A stretch of DNA of 64,000 nucleotides, from positions 248,001 to 312,000 of the forward strand of contig RMBW01000017.1 of NCBI GenBank assembly GCA_004009845.1, in the 5' to 3' direction. Below the pieces are notes generated by a model that worked only from the letters and a program-made list of their open reading frames with translations, ran no database searches and was not told the DNA's origin. The DNA is from Davidsoniella eucalypti. Taxonomy: Eukaryota > Ascomycota > Sordariomycetes > Microascales > Ceratocystidaceae. Shown here in pieces: positions 38,930 to 49,162 of the stretch (positions are counted from its first letter, which is position 1; each line of letters starts with the position of its first letter). A program made the translations under genes and the position numbers.

Positions 38930-40230
38930 GATGGTCTCTGGTGGTCTCAATGGCGATAGAACGGCAGTTGGTAATTACAAAATAGAGGACGGCGATGGTA
39001 GCAACTGCGGATTCTTTCGCGATAGGCTGGATTCGATGGTGGTGACGTGGGTTGATTTTGTGGTCTTTTTTGGTATTATGATTTTTTGATGGCTGGTTAG
39101 AATCGAGGGGCGAGGGGGTACTGAGAAGCGGTCAAATCGGCTCGGTTGTTCAGCTATATGTAAGCTATGCCAAATGCTAGGGTAGGTGGGAATTCTGTGA
39201 TAACAGGCGCTAATGCTGATGGAATTGGTGGAATCGATGATGCAGCTCCAAGTTTCGATGCCGACTTGTTGTCGTAAAAGTAGTTAGTCAGCCTTGCGTA
39301 CAGCTAAGCAGAACTAGAAATTGGAAGAAGATGCGGTATTATTTTAGAAGTCGAGGCTGTGATATCGTATTGTAAATCTGAACCGACTCTTTGGGCAGCT
39401 GCGAACTGAAAAAAGAAGATAAAAAAATAGAGCTGCCTGCTGTTATTGTAGTGGAAATGGTACCTTGCTGTGGTATGATTCGAGGAAATATAGGCCACTA
39501 GTCCCTAGAAAAGGTACACCAATAAACAAGCTGTCTCTGTGACGGCAATTGCGACTGCAACTGTAACTATGAAAACTATCTTCAACGCCCTTCACTAATG
39601 CAAAAAGAAGCAGGAAAGGGAAGGGGAAAATGAAACAAAGCGGCACTCAATGCTGGTTCATATATGAAATATGGAAGCCTAAACACACGATACTAGAAAC
39701 AACCAAAATCAAAGATATAAAAAATAAAAATAAAAGAAGCCCAAGATGTGCCCACAAGACCAAGAGCCAAGGTTTGTCGTTCTTTCCATCCAGGGATGGC
39801 GCTGCTCCTTCCTTCCTCATGACAGCTTCTTGCACTATCATAGTCTATATCTATATGTCTATATACTGGAATGCCCACCTACACATGGTCAAGATCTTGT
39901 AAGCCTTGTCAAGCATTGAAGCCCAAGGTCGTCTGTGCTCTCCGGCTTTTGTTGTGAAGATGAGGCGGATAGATAGGCCTACGCATCTTGGTAGTTGTGA
40001 CAGCTCAGCACACAATTGAAGAGTTTCTCTTGCTCACAGTCTAGATCTGGTTGGCCGGGCTTACGTCAGGGCATCTGTCAGATGCGGCAGTTGACTCAAC
40101 ATTCAGCAACTTCCCTCTTGCTGCGCATACTAGATCCTAAGAGACTAAAATCTCAGAGACAGATAGCGCCGGCTGGAAACAATGGGATTGCATTGATTAT
40201 CACTCCTCCTTCACACGATATACTACTACG

Positions 40231-40262
40231 ACAATACAAACACAATACAATACAATACAATA
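40231..40262. repeat. (ACAAT)n short tandem repeat
   Basis: Several ACAAT units, some interrupted, are read directly. Confidence 0.8.
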
Positions 40263-41332
40263 TATGCACAGCCATGGGCTTGCTGCCATGTTATCCATTC
40301 GTCACCAACTGTTCTTGCTGTGCTTCTGCTACTTTTACGATGCTGATCGTGTGAGCCAATGTGGGCTGCCTATGCATGCATTGGGATGCATATGCATGTC
40401 TATTTGCTGGCCTTGCAGAGCTGGATCTCTTTTCTGGATATCCTTTCGTTTAGTGTGGTCACTAGCTTCTTCGTTTGATGCCTTCCCACCGTTCAAGTGG
40501 CTCTTCACAAGGCCAATCTTTTAATGGAAGAAACAATGCCACCATACAGAGATATAGAGGTAGAGCTCGGGCATGAGCTAATTGCTCGAGTTCAAGCCTC
40601 ATGTTTTCCTTTGGGGCATTGCTTAATATCTTATCATTATAGACAGATAGCAACCTATAACTCAGGTCACCGTTCAAATATATCTAATATCCAACAAATC
40701 ACTTCTTCCTATGACGCCCAAGGCTCTTAACGCCTTGACCCCAGCGAGTTGTCAATATTTGACTTACAGATATTCGGCTATAAGTGGTAGATAACAAGGG
40801 CTACTAGCAAATCAAAGATTCAACAAGAGTACTAAGTCGCTGCCTGATCTGCCCAATCAATCGCCCTATCTTAAAACATGGTGGGGCTTAAGCTAGTCGT
40901 TACGCATTCCTTAGGCTCAAGTTCTGAAGTTGCATCAAACAACGAGACATCTTGTGATTAGGCTCAACCAAATGTGGTGAAGTTTATTAATTAGGTCTAT
41001 CAAGTTCATCTCCATGCTTTTGGAGAGTAAATGAACCATGAATTAACCTTCTATTTGTACTGTGGGCCTTTATCAATGAAAGTTGCGTCTTCTTTTATAG
41101 ACATTCAGAGTTTTCAAAATTCATGTCGTACATTAGTAAAGAAAAAAGACACCAGATGGTTACAGCTGAGGCAATCGAGGTTGTGCATTGTCACGTATTT
41201 ATTTATTCATCATTTTGCGTCTTTATGTGAATCACGTGGATCCGACCCTAGTGGATCGTTAGACGTCGAGAGACCCTAATGGCCCTAGAAGAACCCTCCT
41301 AATAGAGGTCCAGAAAATTACAAAAGAAAAAA

Positions 41333-41375
41333 CACGGGGCTAGACAGTCGTCCCGCACATACAAAGCGTGTCCGG
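41333..41375 (+). mobile_element. Possible LINE 3'-end remnant
   Basis: CGGGGCTAGA, then GTCGTCCCGCACATACAAAGC, match in order the segment at 50090-50135 (CGGGGCTAGG, then GTCGTCCCACATATACAAAGC) that follows the LINE fragment. The match is short, so it may be a minimal 5'-truncated copy or a shared repeat. Confidence 0.4.
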
Positions 41376-42149
41376 CCAAGGCACATACACATACAATATA
41401 CCTAATTATCCCATCGAAATTAAACAAAAGGTCAACTAATATAGCAAGTCTCGTTGGTAGGCTAGGCTGCTCGTTTAGGTTTACTGCCCTGCTAGGTGTC
41501 CTTTGCGGACATGCTCGCGCATTGAGGTCTGACGAGCGCGTAGACCTTTACAGCGGTTGCCTTTCATTGCAAGCTCTAGGGGAAGGTGTTATTTATGGCG
41601 TTGATCCGAATGTTTCCATCAAAATCGTGTAGATAGATATGACGATGATGATGATGGTTTTATTTATAGTCTAGAGATTATCCAAGAGTTCCTTTTCGAC
41701 TCTAATTTTCTATATTCCTAGTATCTGGGACTGCTCAGACTAGTCTGGCATCCATCCCTTTTACAGTAGCAACACCTACGTCTCCTTTTAAAGCAAAAAC
41801 AAAAAGAAAAGAAAAACCAATATAAAAACCAATAAAAATAATAAAAAACAAAGAAAAAAGAAGAAAAAGAGAGATTTCCATGATCACCAACCCTCTGCAG
41901 TGGCTGTGCCTTTTTTGCTAGTGTTCTTCTACCTTTCATTGGGCATATGGAATCGCTAGATACGGCGTGGTTTTTTTCCGTCCCAAGCAAATGAGAATAA
42001 GCATATCAAACTTAGTTTTGTAGGTCAGCTCAGTAGAGAAAAATGTTGAACCAGTGTATGAAAGATTACATTAGAAATGAGAGCAGCATTAGTAAATAAG
42101 AACTATGTATGATATTAGAAGACCTACCAACTACCAAACAACTAAAGAT

Positions 42150-43024
42150 TTACACAAGAGCTCGTTCATGATACAATCGCTTCGAGTTCTGTTCTACTTC
42201 AGCATCAATCAATGGCCTCTTTCGCGACGGTGGCCGATCCAGAATTGTAGCCATATCAAAATCAATGATCATTAACTTCCCTGTTTGAGAGTCTTGGAGG
42301 ATATTTCTCTCTTCAAGATCGCTGTGTTCAATACCGCACTCTGCCATTTGTGAAACCATATCATTAAGATCACTATAACTTCCCTTTGGCAACTCTGTGA
42401 TAGACTCGCCAGCATAAGCAAGTAGAAGAACATGCTTATAATCATGAAATCTCAAAGGAATCCCCATCTTCAACGTGATACCCCCAAGACAAACAGGAAC
42501 TACAGTTCCTTGGAGACTCCTGAGCTTTGAATAGACAATGAGCTCCTTTTGAAGTAGCCATGTATCCTCACTCTCAAAGCCTTTGCCAACCAATGTATAG
42601 CCATATGGATACAACGTGAGCTTGAACAAGGCCCCAACAGCACCATGTTTATCCAGATCTTCACAGCCATTATCGAGATTCGTATCCATTTGGATCTTGA
42701 TAGCGTTCAAGAATTGAGAGGGACTCAATTGATGTTGTTGATCTTGAGTATCGGTGTTTGCTTTCCGGTGAAATTGGTAGTTTGGACAGTCTTGGTCAAA
42801 CTCAAAACCATAGACCAGGCCATATAGACACTGTTGTGTACAGTAACTGGTGTCTGCTTGATACTTTCAATCTGCTCCTCGATAATCTCAGGATCTACAG
42901 GGCCTTCATCTTCATTACGAAATGGAATACTAGAGATTTGTTCTCTGGGAATACAGAGGGAGTAATGAAAAGTGCTAGGGTTTGCCATATCAATACTCAA
43001 GAAAATGAAGGACTCGTCAAATCG
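42150..43024 (-). pseudogene. Nuclease-kinase fusion family, copy B, internally deleted
   Basis: Homology to the intact neighbour (43385-45745) begins near 43024 with DESFIFLSID and continues to IEEQIESIKQTPV. It then jumps directly to YCTQQCLYGL in another frame, so about 80 residues of linker are missing and the frame is shifted at about 42835. The whole N-terminal coiled coil and nuclease core are absent. The kinase-like half is open to its stop: the Cys/His module (CTQQC, DQDCPN, FHR), YTLVGKG with the nucleotide-binding Lys, the helix-C Glu in LQKELIVY, the catalytic loop HSDLEERN, MIIDFD, and a basic tail PPSRKRP...SKR. It lies in tandem, same strand, just downstream of the intact copy. 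It could still make a short kinase-only protein if translated from an internal start, but I see no good one. Confidence 0.75.
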
Positions 43025-43384
43025 GTCAACTGCTTCATCTAGTAGGTCCGTGTTGGGAGGAGAAGATGGGGATGGGAGAGAGGGGAGGGGGAGTAATCTG
43101 AAGGAGCTTCTCAGCTCCGGCACTCTATTGAGGTCAAGAGTGTAGCCTAGGGGTGGGGCCGAGGGTAAGGGCCTGCCCATGGGGAGTTTAGTCCAGATTG
43201 TGGAATGGTCAGAGGTGGTGTCCAAATTATGAATAAATAAACAAATAAGGGTCCTCACTGGGTAAAAGGGAGTATTCTATCACATGTGGAAATATTAATA
43301 GTTGTCAACCTTATTATGATGCTATTAAAGTGTCTATGAAAACCCCCCAAAAAACTCAAAAAAACTCAAAAAACAGGCCCTTCT

Positions 43385-45745
43385 TCACTCTACAGTCATT
43401 TGTGTTTGCATAGGAGAATACCTCTTAGTCTTTCGCTCGAAAACTACACTGGCATGGTCAAATTCTCTCTTTCTTGACGGTGGCCGTTCCTGAATCTTAG
43501 CCCTGTCGAAATCAATAACCATGAGTTTCTTTGTTTGGGAATCAAAGAGAACATTCCTAGCCTCCAGATCTCCATGTTCAACACCATAGTACCTGATTTG
43601 CTGGGCAATAGGCTTCAGATATTCGTAGTGTTCATCCAGTCTTTTCACAGGTTCTCCAGCATAAGCCATCAAGAGAACATGTCTACAATCATGAAGCTGA
43701 ATCAACAGGCTCTGTTTGATATCAATCTTCCCAAGACAGACTGGAATAGACTTTCCCTGGAGATACTTCAGTCTTGAGTAGACATCAATTTCATTCTGAA
43801 GCAACCCAAGAGACTCTGCTTCAATTGCTTTGCCAACCAGAGTGTATCCAAATGGATGTGCAGTGGCCTTGACTAGATTTCCAATAGCACCATGCCGTTT
43901 CAACACATCAAGATCATTGTCGAGATTAGTATCCATCTGAGTCTTGATAGTCTTTAGGAGTTGAGCGACCCCAATGACATGCTTATTCGAGGCAGTATCT
44001 GCGTTTGCCTTTCTGTGAAGTGAAACATTAGGACAATGTTCATCGAGACTCTGGTGATGCACAAGGCTATATAGGCATTGCTGTGTGCAGTATCTCTCTT
44101 GTGGAGGTCGTATAGGTAGAGAGCCGGTAGTTCCAGTAGGTCGATGATCCGATGTTGCCGAGCCAAGACTGTTGTTGGTACTACTACTAGTGCTGTTGTC
44201 GGGGATATCGCTCTGAGATTGATCTCTATAGCGGTCAGGTAGGTAGATGAGTCTAGATTTCCGTTCGGCCTGTGCTTGTTGGCTATCCATTGGCTGTTCT
44301 AGGGACAAAAGTGATATTGTCAAGATATGGGCAACTGGCGTCTGCTTGATAGAATCTATCTCTTCTTCAATGACCTTGGGATCTTGAGGATCATCTTGCA
44401 CTGTACGGAGTGGTATACTAGATATAGACTCTCGAGGAATAGAAATATAGTAGGATAATATACTGGGATCATCTTTATCTACATGGAGAAAGACAAAGCA
44501 TTCACCAGTTGTGATATATCCATACTGAAGCCCAGAGTTTATCAGATAGTGAAAGATTTGGGTGATAGCATAGGCAGTAAACTGACAGAACCTGTTGAAT
44601 GTGCCCTCCTCAGTTTCCTGGTTGGTGGGGTTGATCCTTTTTCTCACAACAAGGTCATAGAAGACAGATGGCTCAGCATTAGAAAGATATGCAAGAGCCC
44701 TCCGGAGAAATGTAGGGGGAATCTTATGGGCGGCCTTGTATTCCACAATAAACAAGTTCCTCTCCGGGTCTTCAGGATCTTCAAGATTCTTATATCCTAT
44801 CAGAGTACAATCAGCATCGAAACGTCGGTTTTGTAAAGATAACTTGGCCGCAGAACTATCATTTGTAGAAGTAAGAGATCTGGGTCGCTTTTTGCTGGAT
44901 CTTTCGTTGAGTAGATACAAAGGAGGAGGCACAGCATTGTCTACTACATCTAATGGGTTAGCATCTAGCAGGGCGTGGGTATCCGAGAGATCAGAATCTG
45001 ATATGCCAATATTTGAAGGGCTGTCAGTTACGGAACAATGAGCTACCCGTATCCTTGTTGGTCGACTATACCGTGAACTAGTACTGAAATTCACGTTTTT
45101 GATACCATCATATGCTGTTTTCTTGCCATCTTTTCTGTGTTGTAAAAAGATATTGATAACATTTTTCACATGAAGCTCGACAGCCAATTGGGAAAAAGAG
45201 ACAACATCGTTCTCACGTGACAATTTATTAGCCAGAGTTTCCTGGTTGGCTGCAATAAAAGAAATGCTTCTGAAAAGTTTTTGTTTGCCGAAGAAAGTAT
45301 AGAACTGAGTGAACTTTTGTTCATGAATGCTCTCAAAATTGGTCCAAGATTTCAAGAGACGTGGATATAGCCGGTTATGGATCAAAGTAGGCCCACCAGT
45401 TGTATGGAGTTCTGTATTGGGCTCCAGTGTCAATGCTTGGTAGTTGAGTGAAAAAATGTTGTAAAGAAGTGTCGGGAAGTCAGAAAGCACAGTGAAATTT
45501 TGAGCAGCTTCGTTTTCCTGTCGTTCTTTCTCGGTGCGTGCTTCGGCTGCTTTGATGCGTGCTTCGGCGCGTGCTTCGGCTGCTTTGATGATTTTGGCGG
45601 TTTCCTCGTCGCGCAGCCTTTTATCTTCTTCATACTGTTGTATTTGTTCTTGGAGAGCCTTATTTTGATCAAGTTGGCTTTGGCTCGGAATTGATTCGGA
45701 TTCAGGGGTTGGTTGCGCTTCCGCTTTATCAGTTTCATTACCCAT
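43385..45745 (-). CDS. Nuclease-kinase fusion protein (copy C, intact)
   Basis: A single uninterrupted frame of 786 residues. Order of parts: an Ala/Glu/Arg coiled coil (about 26-82, with the repeated KAAEAR); a conserved helical region with FPTLLYNIFSLN and LYPRLLKSWTNFE (about 89-205); a PD-(D/E)XK nuclease-like core with Asp in FDADC (309-313) and VEYK (334-337), then a conserved YGYITTGECFVFL strand; a Ser/Asn-rich linker (about 490-545); a Cys/His module (Cys553, Cys557, Cys571, His577); and a kinase-like domain with Lys639, Glu652, HGDLEARN (724-731) and VIDFD (743-747). The tail carries basic clusters SRKRE and KTKR resembling a nuclear localisation signal. Fungal genomes hold many such proteins, and related nuclease and kinase parts occur in Crinkler-type effectors; function here is unknown. 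The start ATG at 45745 is the first in frame. No introns. Confidence 0.88.
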   Translation of the reverse strand: MGNETDKAEAQPTPESESIPSQSQLDQNKALQEQIQQYEEDKRLRDEETAKIIKAAEARAEARIKAAEARTEKERQENEAAQNFTVLSDFPTLLYNIFSLNYQALTLEPNTELHTTGGPTLIHNRLYPRLLKSWTNFESIHEQKFTQFYTFFGKQKLFRSISFIAANQETLANKLSRENDVVSFSQLAVELHVKNVINIFLQHRKDGKKTAYDGIKNVNFSTSSRYSRPTRIRVAHCSVTDSPSNIGISDSDLSDTHALLDANPLDVVDNAVPPPLYLLNERSSKKRPRSLTSTNDSSAAKLSLQNRRFDADCTLIGYKNLEDPEDPERNLFIVEYKAAHKIPPTFLRRALAYLSNAEPSVFYDLVVRKRINPTNQETEEGTFNRFCQFTAYAITQIFHYLINSGLQYGYITTGECFVFLHVDKDDPSILSYYISIPRESISSIPLRTVQDDPQDPKVIEEEIDSIKQTPVAHILTISLLSLEQPMDSQQAQAERKSRLIYLPDRYRDQSQSDIPDNSTSSSTNNSLGSATSDHRPTGTTGSLPIRPPQERYCTQQCLYSLVHHQSLDEHCPNVSLHRKANADTASNKHVIGVAQLLKTIKTQMDTNLDNDLDVLKRHGAIGNLVKATAHPFGYTLVGKAIEAESLGLLQNEIDVYSRLKYLQGKSIPVCLGKIDIKQSLLIQLHDCRHVLLMAYAGEPVKRLDEHYEYLKPIAQQIRYYGVEHGDLEARNVLFDSQTKKLMVIDFDRAKIQERPPSRKREFDHASVVFERKTKRYSPMQTQMTVE

Positions 45746-46279
45746 GATTGGCAAATCGATTTGTGCGTAGAGAAAATGAAGAATAGGTGATATGTAGTTA
45801 CATAGAAGTGTTGTGGAATGATGGATAGAGAAATCAAGATGAAGTAATCAGAAGTGGCGGTTGGTTGCTCCTAAGATGACAAGGTTAGGCAGCCATGTGT
45901 TTGCTAGGTTGGGTTTGGTTTAAATACCTTTGTGGTCATGTGACAATTGCCATACCGGCTATTAGGCCTTTAGACTCCACCATGCATTCAATGGCTATTT
46001 CACAATATAGAGATATTTACGGTATACATCTGTATGCAAAGGACGGTATGTGTAAATAACTGATTGATTGAAATAAAACAAAAAAATTGCAGAAAAGGAA
46101 CCAAAGCAAAACCCAAAATTCCAAAACTCCATCCAAACATTGTAAAACGTAAAATCGACCCAATCCCGGTTAGGTCCAAGCCTAGATACCGTCCCAACTC
46201 AGCACTTAAGTGACGAAAGCTCTCCGCCCGTCCAAGTCTATCTCGCCTCGTATGACGAAGTCGGACATTCGATGCAGTA
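45746..46279. other. Intergenic region upstream of the intact nuclease-kinase gene
   Basis: AT-rich promoter region of the minus-strand gene and 3' flank of the next pseudogene. No gene was seen. Confidence 0.5.
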
Positions 46280-47262
46280 TCACTTTGATCTGTTCATCGA
46301 TGCCCTCTCCATCTTATCGCCAAACGCAGGCTCGACGAGGATCCGGACGTTCACGAGCTTTCCGTCGCTCTCGTATGACGGGTTGTGCGCCACATCAACC
46401 GTGATGACACAATGCGTGAGGTTGCTTCGGAGCCACCAAGGTCCGTCACCAATTTCCTTCACGGAGTGATTCTCCGGGTAGGAATTTTTGCCGCGGAAAA
46501 TGGGGGATGCCTTGGAGATGACAACAGAGAAGTTGCTAGCCGACAGGTCGGGTATCGCTGAAACCGGCAAGATATTACCAGGCTTGAAGGCGCTCACGTA
46601 TCTCGCCGCTGAGGCGTGTTCAACGACGAGATCGTGGGAGGGCATGAACCCGCAGGTGTTGGGCAACCCAAAATCCTCTTATTGTATTGAGAGCAGACTG
46701 GTATGCAATACAGACCGCCCTCTTGATAGCTGCTGGGGTTGCTATCTTGAACGGGCTGATAGGATAGCCCGCCCTGAGGATCTTGGTAGCAGCACGTACT
46801 GTTTTGGGCGTAATAGTAGTACCACTCCTGAGCTAGTGTGAAGGCTGCTAGCTCGGCCTCTCTGATTGCGTGGATCAATCCACCCTCAGGCATGACAGCC
46901 TCCAGCAGTGGAGTAGCTGGCGTGGAGTCGGAGTAGTCAGAAACTCCGCTGTCGGCGTCTAGATCCGGCTCTTCAGACACTAGCTCAGATTACCCTTCGC
47001 TCTGGGCAGTTCCATCCTCGATGTCACCAGACACCTCAGGAACTACAGCGACGCTGCGGGGGGCAAGGAAGACTGTAGAGGCAGCCCAGATGGCCTGATC
47101 CTGCTTTGCAAGATCTAAGGCGTTCTGGGCCCAGCTGGTTTAGGCCTCGTCGTAATTGGCCTCATCGAGGTGGCCAAGTCCGGAAACTGCCAGAGACTCG
47201 TAGGCATCAACACCAAGGACGGTGTTAACACTGGTGCGGATCTGAGCCTCGGTGTCGTTCAT
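46280..47262 (-). pseudogene. Unidentified gene with two in-frame stops
   Basis: Reading from the ATG at 47262 gives coding-like sequence (MNDTEAQIRTSVNTVLG) interrupted by TAA at 47142-47140 and TAA at 46992-46990, both in the same frame, with coding quality continuing past each. A likely intron, 46799-46678 (GTACGT...AATAAG, 122 nt), restores frame and joins YYYYAQN to KDFGLPNTCGFMPSHD; the frame then runs openly to TGA at 46280. Without the stops it would encode about 287 residues. The C-terminal half has GDGPWWLRSNLTHCVITVDV and a weakly hydrophobic core. I do not recognise the family. A shorter intact product could start at Met within LLEAVMPEGG. It sits between nuclease-kinase copies in the accessory island. 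Confidence 0.5.
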
Positions 47263-48517
47263 TTTGAAATCGTCTTCAATGATGTTAGATTCACAGATAT
47301 AGGGCCAGAAGAATAGGAGATACTAGATCAAATTTAAAAATGAATTGTGAAAAGATGGTGTTGTTGGGAGGTAGAGAGTTAACAAACTACAAGATGATTA
47401 ATCTTGTAAGAGAAAACGGGATGAAAAAGGTATAATTATAATCAATAAAGCTGGTTCTACCAAGAATAGACTGTAAGTCAATGAATCGATGGTGATGAAA
47501 GATGGAAAGACCAAAAATAAAAAAACTAGGACTGCGACGCCTTTTTATAGACCGCTGTGGCCAACTTTGAAAGCAAAGTCTTATAAATGACGTCCAATCG
47601 GTCTAGTAGCCAAATCAGGCCATTCTTAAAGATGACCTTCTCATTAAAAAGAAATACATGATAGCTAAAGTCCTAATTTTATTGAAATCCTAAAAGTCTG
47701 TATAAGGTTAGACCTCTGACCATGCCGAAAGCGAGGCTTTGACACGGTTAGCATACACGACAACTATCACGATCGTACTTGTATTTCCGGGCAATCTGTG
47801 ATTTATATCCAAAGCAAGAAAATGATGATGGTCAGAGATAGTAAAGTGATACTATAATCAGATTGATTTTACATGTTTCTGAGATCAGGGGCTATACTAT
47901 GAGATGTCTACAATATCAACAACAGAAATATACACAAACCGTTTGTATATCACATGTACATATATCAGTTAACCGCTAATCTACTTAACGGTAGTTCTCA
48001 CTAATATTTGTCCTACCCGAATCTGTGAGCAGAAAAAAAGGACTTGTACTGATTTAGCTTCCTCGGGGTTTGCTATAAAATTAGGGTTTATCATACACTT
48101 GGTAGATGGACGAGCCGCGCTATCATTGCGTGCGATGGCATAAGACGATATAGTGCAGAACGATAGCTAGTATAAGGAAGCGTGGCACGCCATGACCTTG
48201 ATCGCTACTTCGTCGACTTGCTATATTATCTAATGTGACTGGACTGTATTAAATGACAATGTCGCCAGTCTGCAACTCACTTAGGGGATGAGAAGTGCAG
48301 CACTACATTGCCAGTTCTCTGTTCGTAGTACGAAGTGAGATAATTTGCATTGAAGACATAGACATATATGAATAGCCTATTTCCGCCGTTCATATGTCTA
48401 TCTTGTTTCTCTAACAATACAAACCGACCCTGAGCTGAAAGTCTTGGCATTTTCTTGTACTACATCACGAATCTTGAACCATAGCCACAACTCTTTATAT
48501 ATACTATCCATTTTACT
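47263..48517. other. Gene-free stretch
   Basis: AT-rich sequence without recognisable genes, between an orphan pseudogene and the monooxygenase pseudogene; the two genes diverge from it, so it may hold old promoters. Confidence 0.5.
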
Positions 48518-49162
48518 ATGGCTACTGAAGCTCCCAATCCCACCTCAGCTTCTCAAAAGCCACTAGGCAAAAAGTTTCTTCTCAATGCCTTCGATATGTC
48601 GACTATTAGCCACTTATCGCCCGGCCAATGGAAGTGTTCCCGATAAAAATTGGTTATTGCATACGCACTAAAATAGCATCCCGAAGACCAGTCGGCTGAT
48701 AAACACAAATTTAACTTTTGGATTAACCTAGCCAAGATACTAGAGAAGGGCGGCATCAAAGACCTCTTCCTAGCCGATACTTATGGCGGCTACGATACGT
48801 ACCAGGGAAGTTTGGATGTGTCCGCCGTGCTGCCCAATGGCCCGTAACAGATCCGGCCATCGTAAGAAGGCCCCTTTCATCAGTTTATATTCATTGAGTT
48901 TGCTTATACCAACATTCGCCTTCTCTAGCCTATCTCGGCCATGGCCGCTGTGACGAAGAACCTCGCCTTCGGCATTACGGCATCGACCTCCTTCGAGCCG
49001 CCGTTCCTCCTAGCCAATTGTTTCAGCACTCTCGACCTAACCAACGGCCGTATCTGCTGGAACATTGTAACTTCGTGGAAGGAAGCCGCTTTCAAAGCTA
49101 TCGGCCTTGACTTGCCCATTACCCACGACCGCCGCTATGCCTAAGCCGACAAGTATCTCCAA
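48518..49162 (+). pseudogene. FMN-dependent monooxygenase (NtaA/SnaA/DszA family) 5' fragment
   Basis: Starts MATEAPNPTS and shows family blocks in order: KKFLLNAFDMSTISHLSPGQWK, HPEDQS, FWINLAKILEKGGIKDLFLADTYGGYDTYQG, QWPVTDPAI, PISAMAAVTKNLAFGITAS and GRICWNIVTSWKEAAFKAIGLDLP. These proteins are luciferase-like enzymes that use FMNH2 to oxidise varied substrates. An intron with GTAAGA...CTCTAG ends (48862-48928) joins DPAI to PISAMAAVT. The copy is dead: a 42-nt block with stops sits between QWK and HPEDQ (possibly an eroded intron), one frameshift precedes QWPVTDP, and a TAA at 49142-49144 replaces the Gln expected in YAQAD. Sequence resembling the family stops at about 49162, where LINE sequence begins; the C-terminal two-thirds of the enzyme are absent. 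Confidence 0.8.

Larger units (their letters stand above)
38930..42149. other. Gene-free stretch upstream of VPS35
   Basis: No gene was recognised. It holds an (ACAAT)n tract at 40231-40262, a (GAT)n tract near 41643-41656, and a short segment near 41333-41375 resembling the 3' end of the LINE fragment at 49-50 kb. The rest is AT-rich. Confidence 0.5.

Noticed and set aside
45746..45754. Longer start for nuclease-kinase copy C
   Set aside because: The codon at 45754 is TTG; the first ATG in frame is at 45745.
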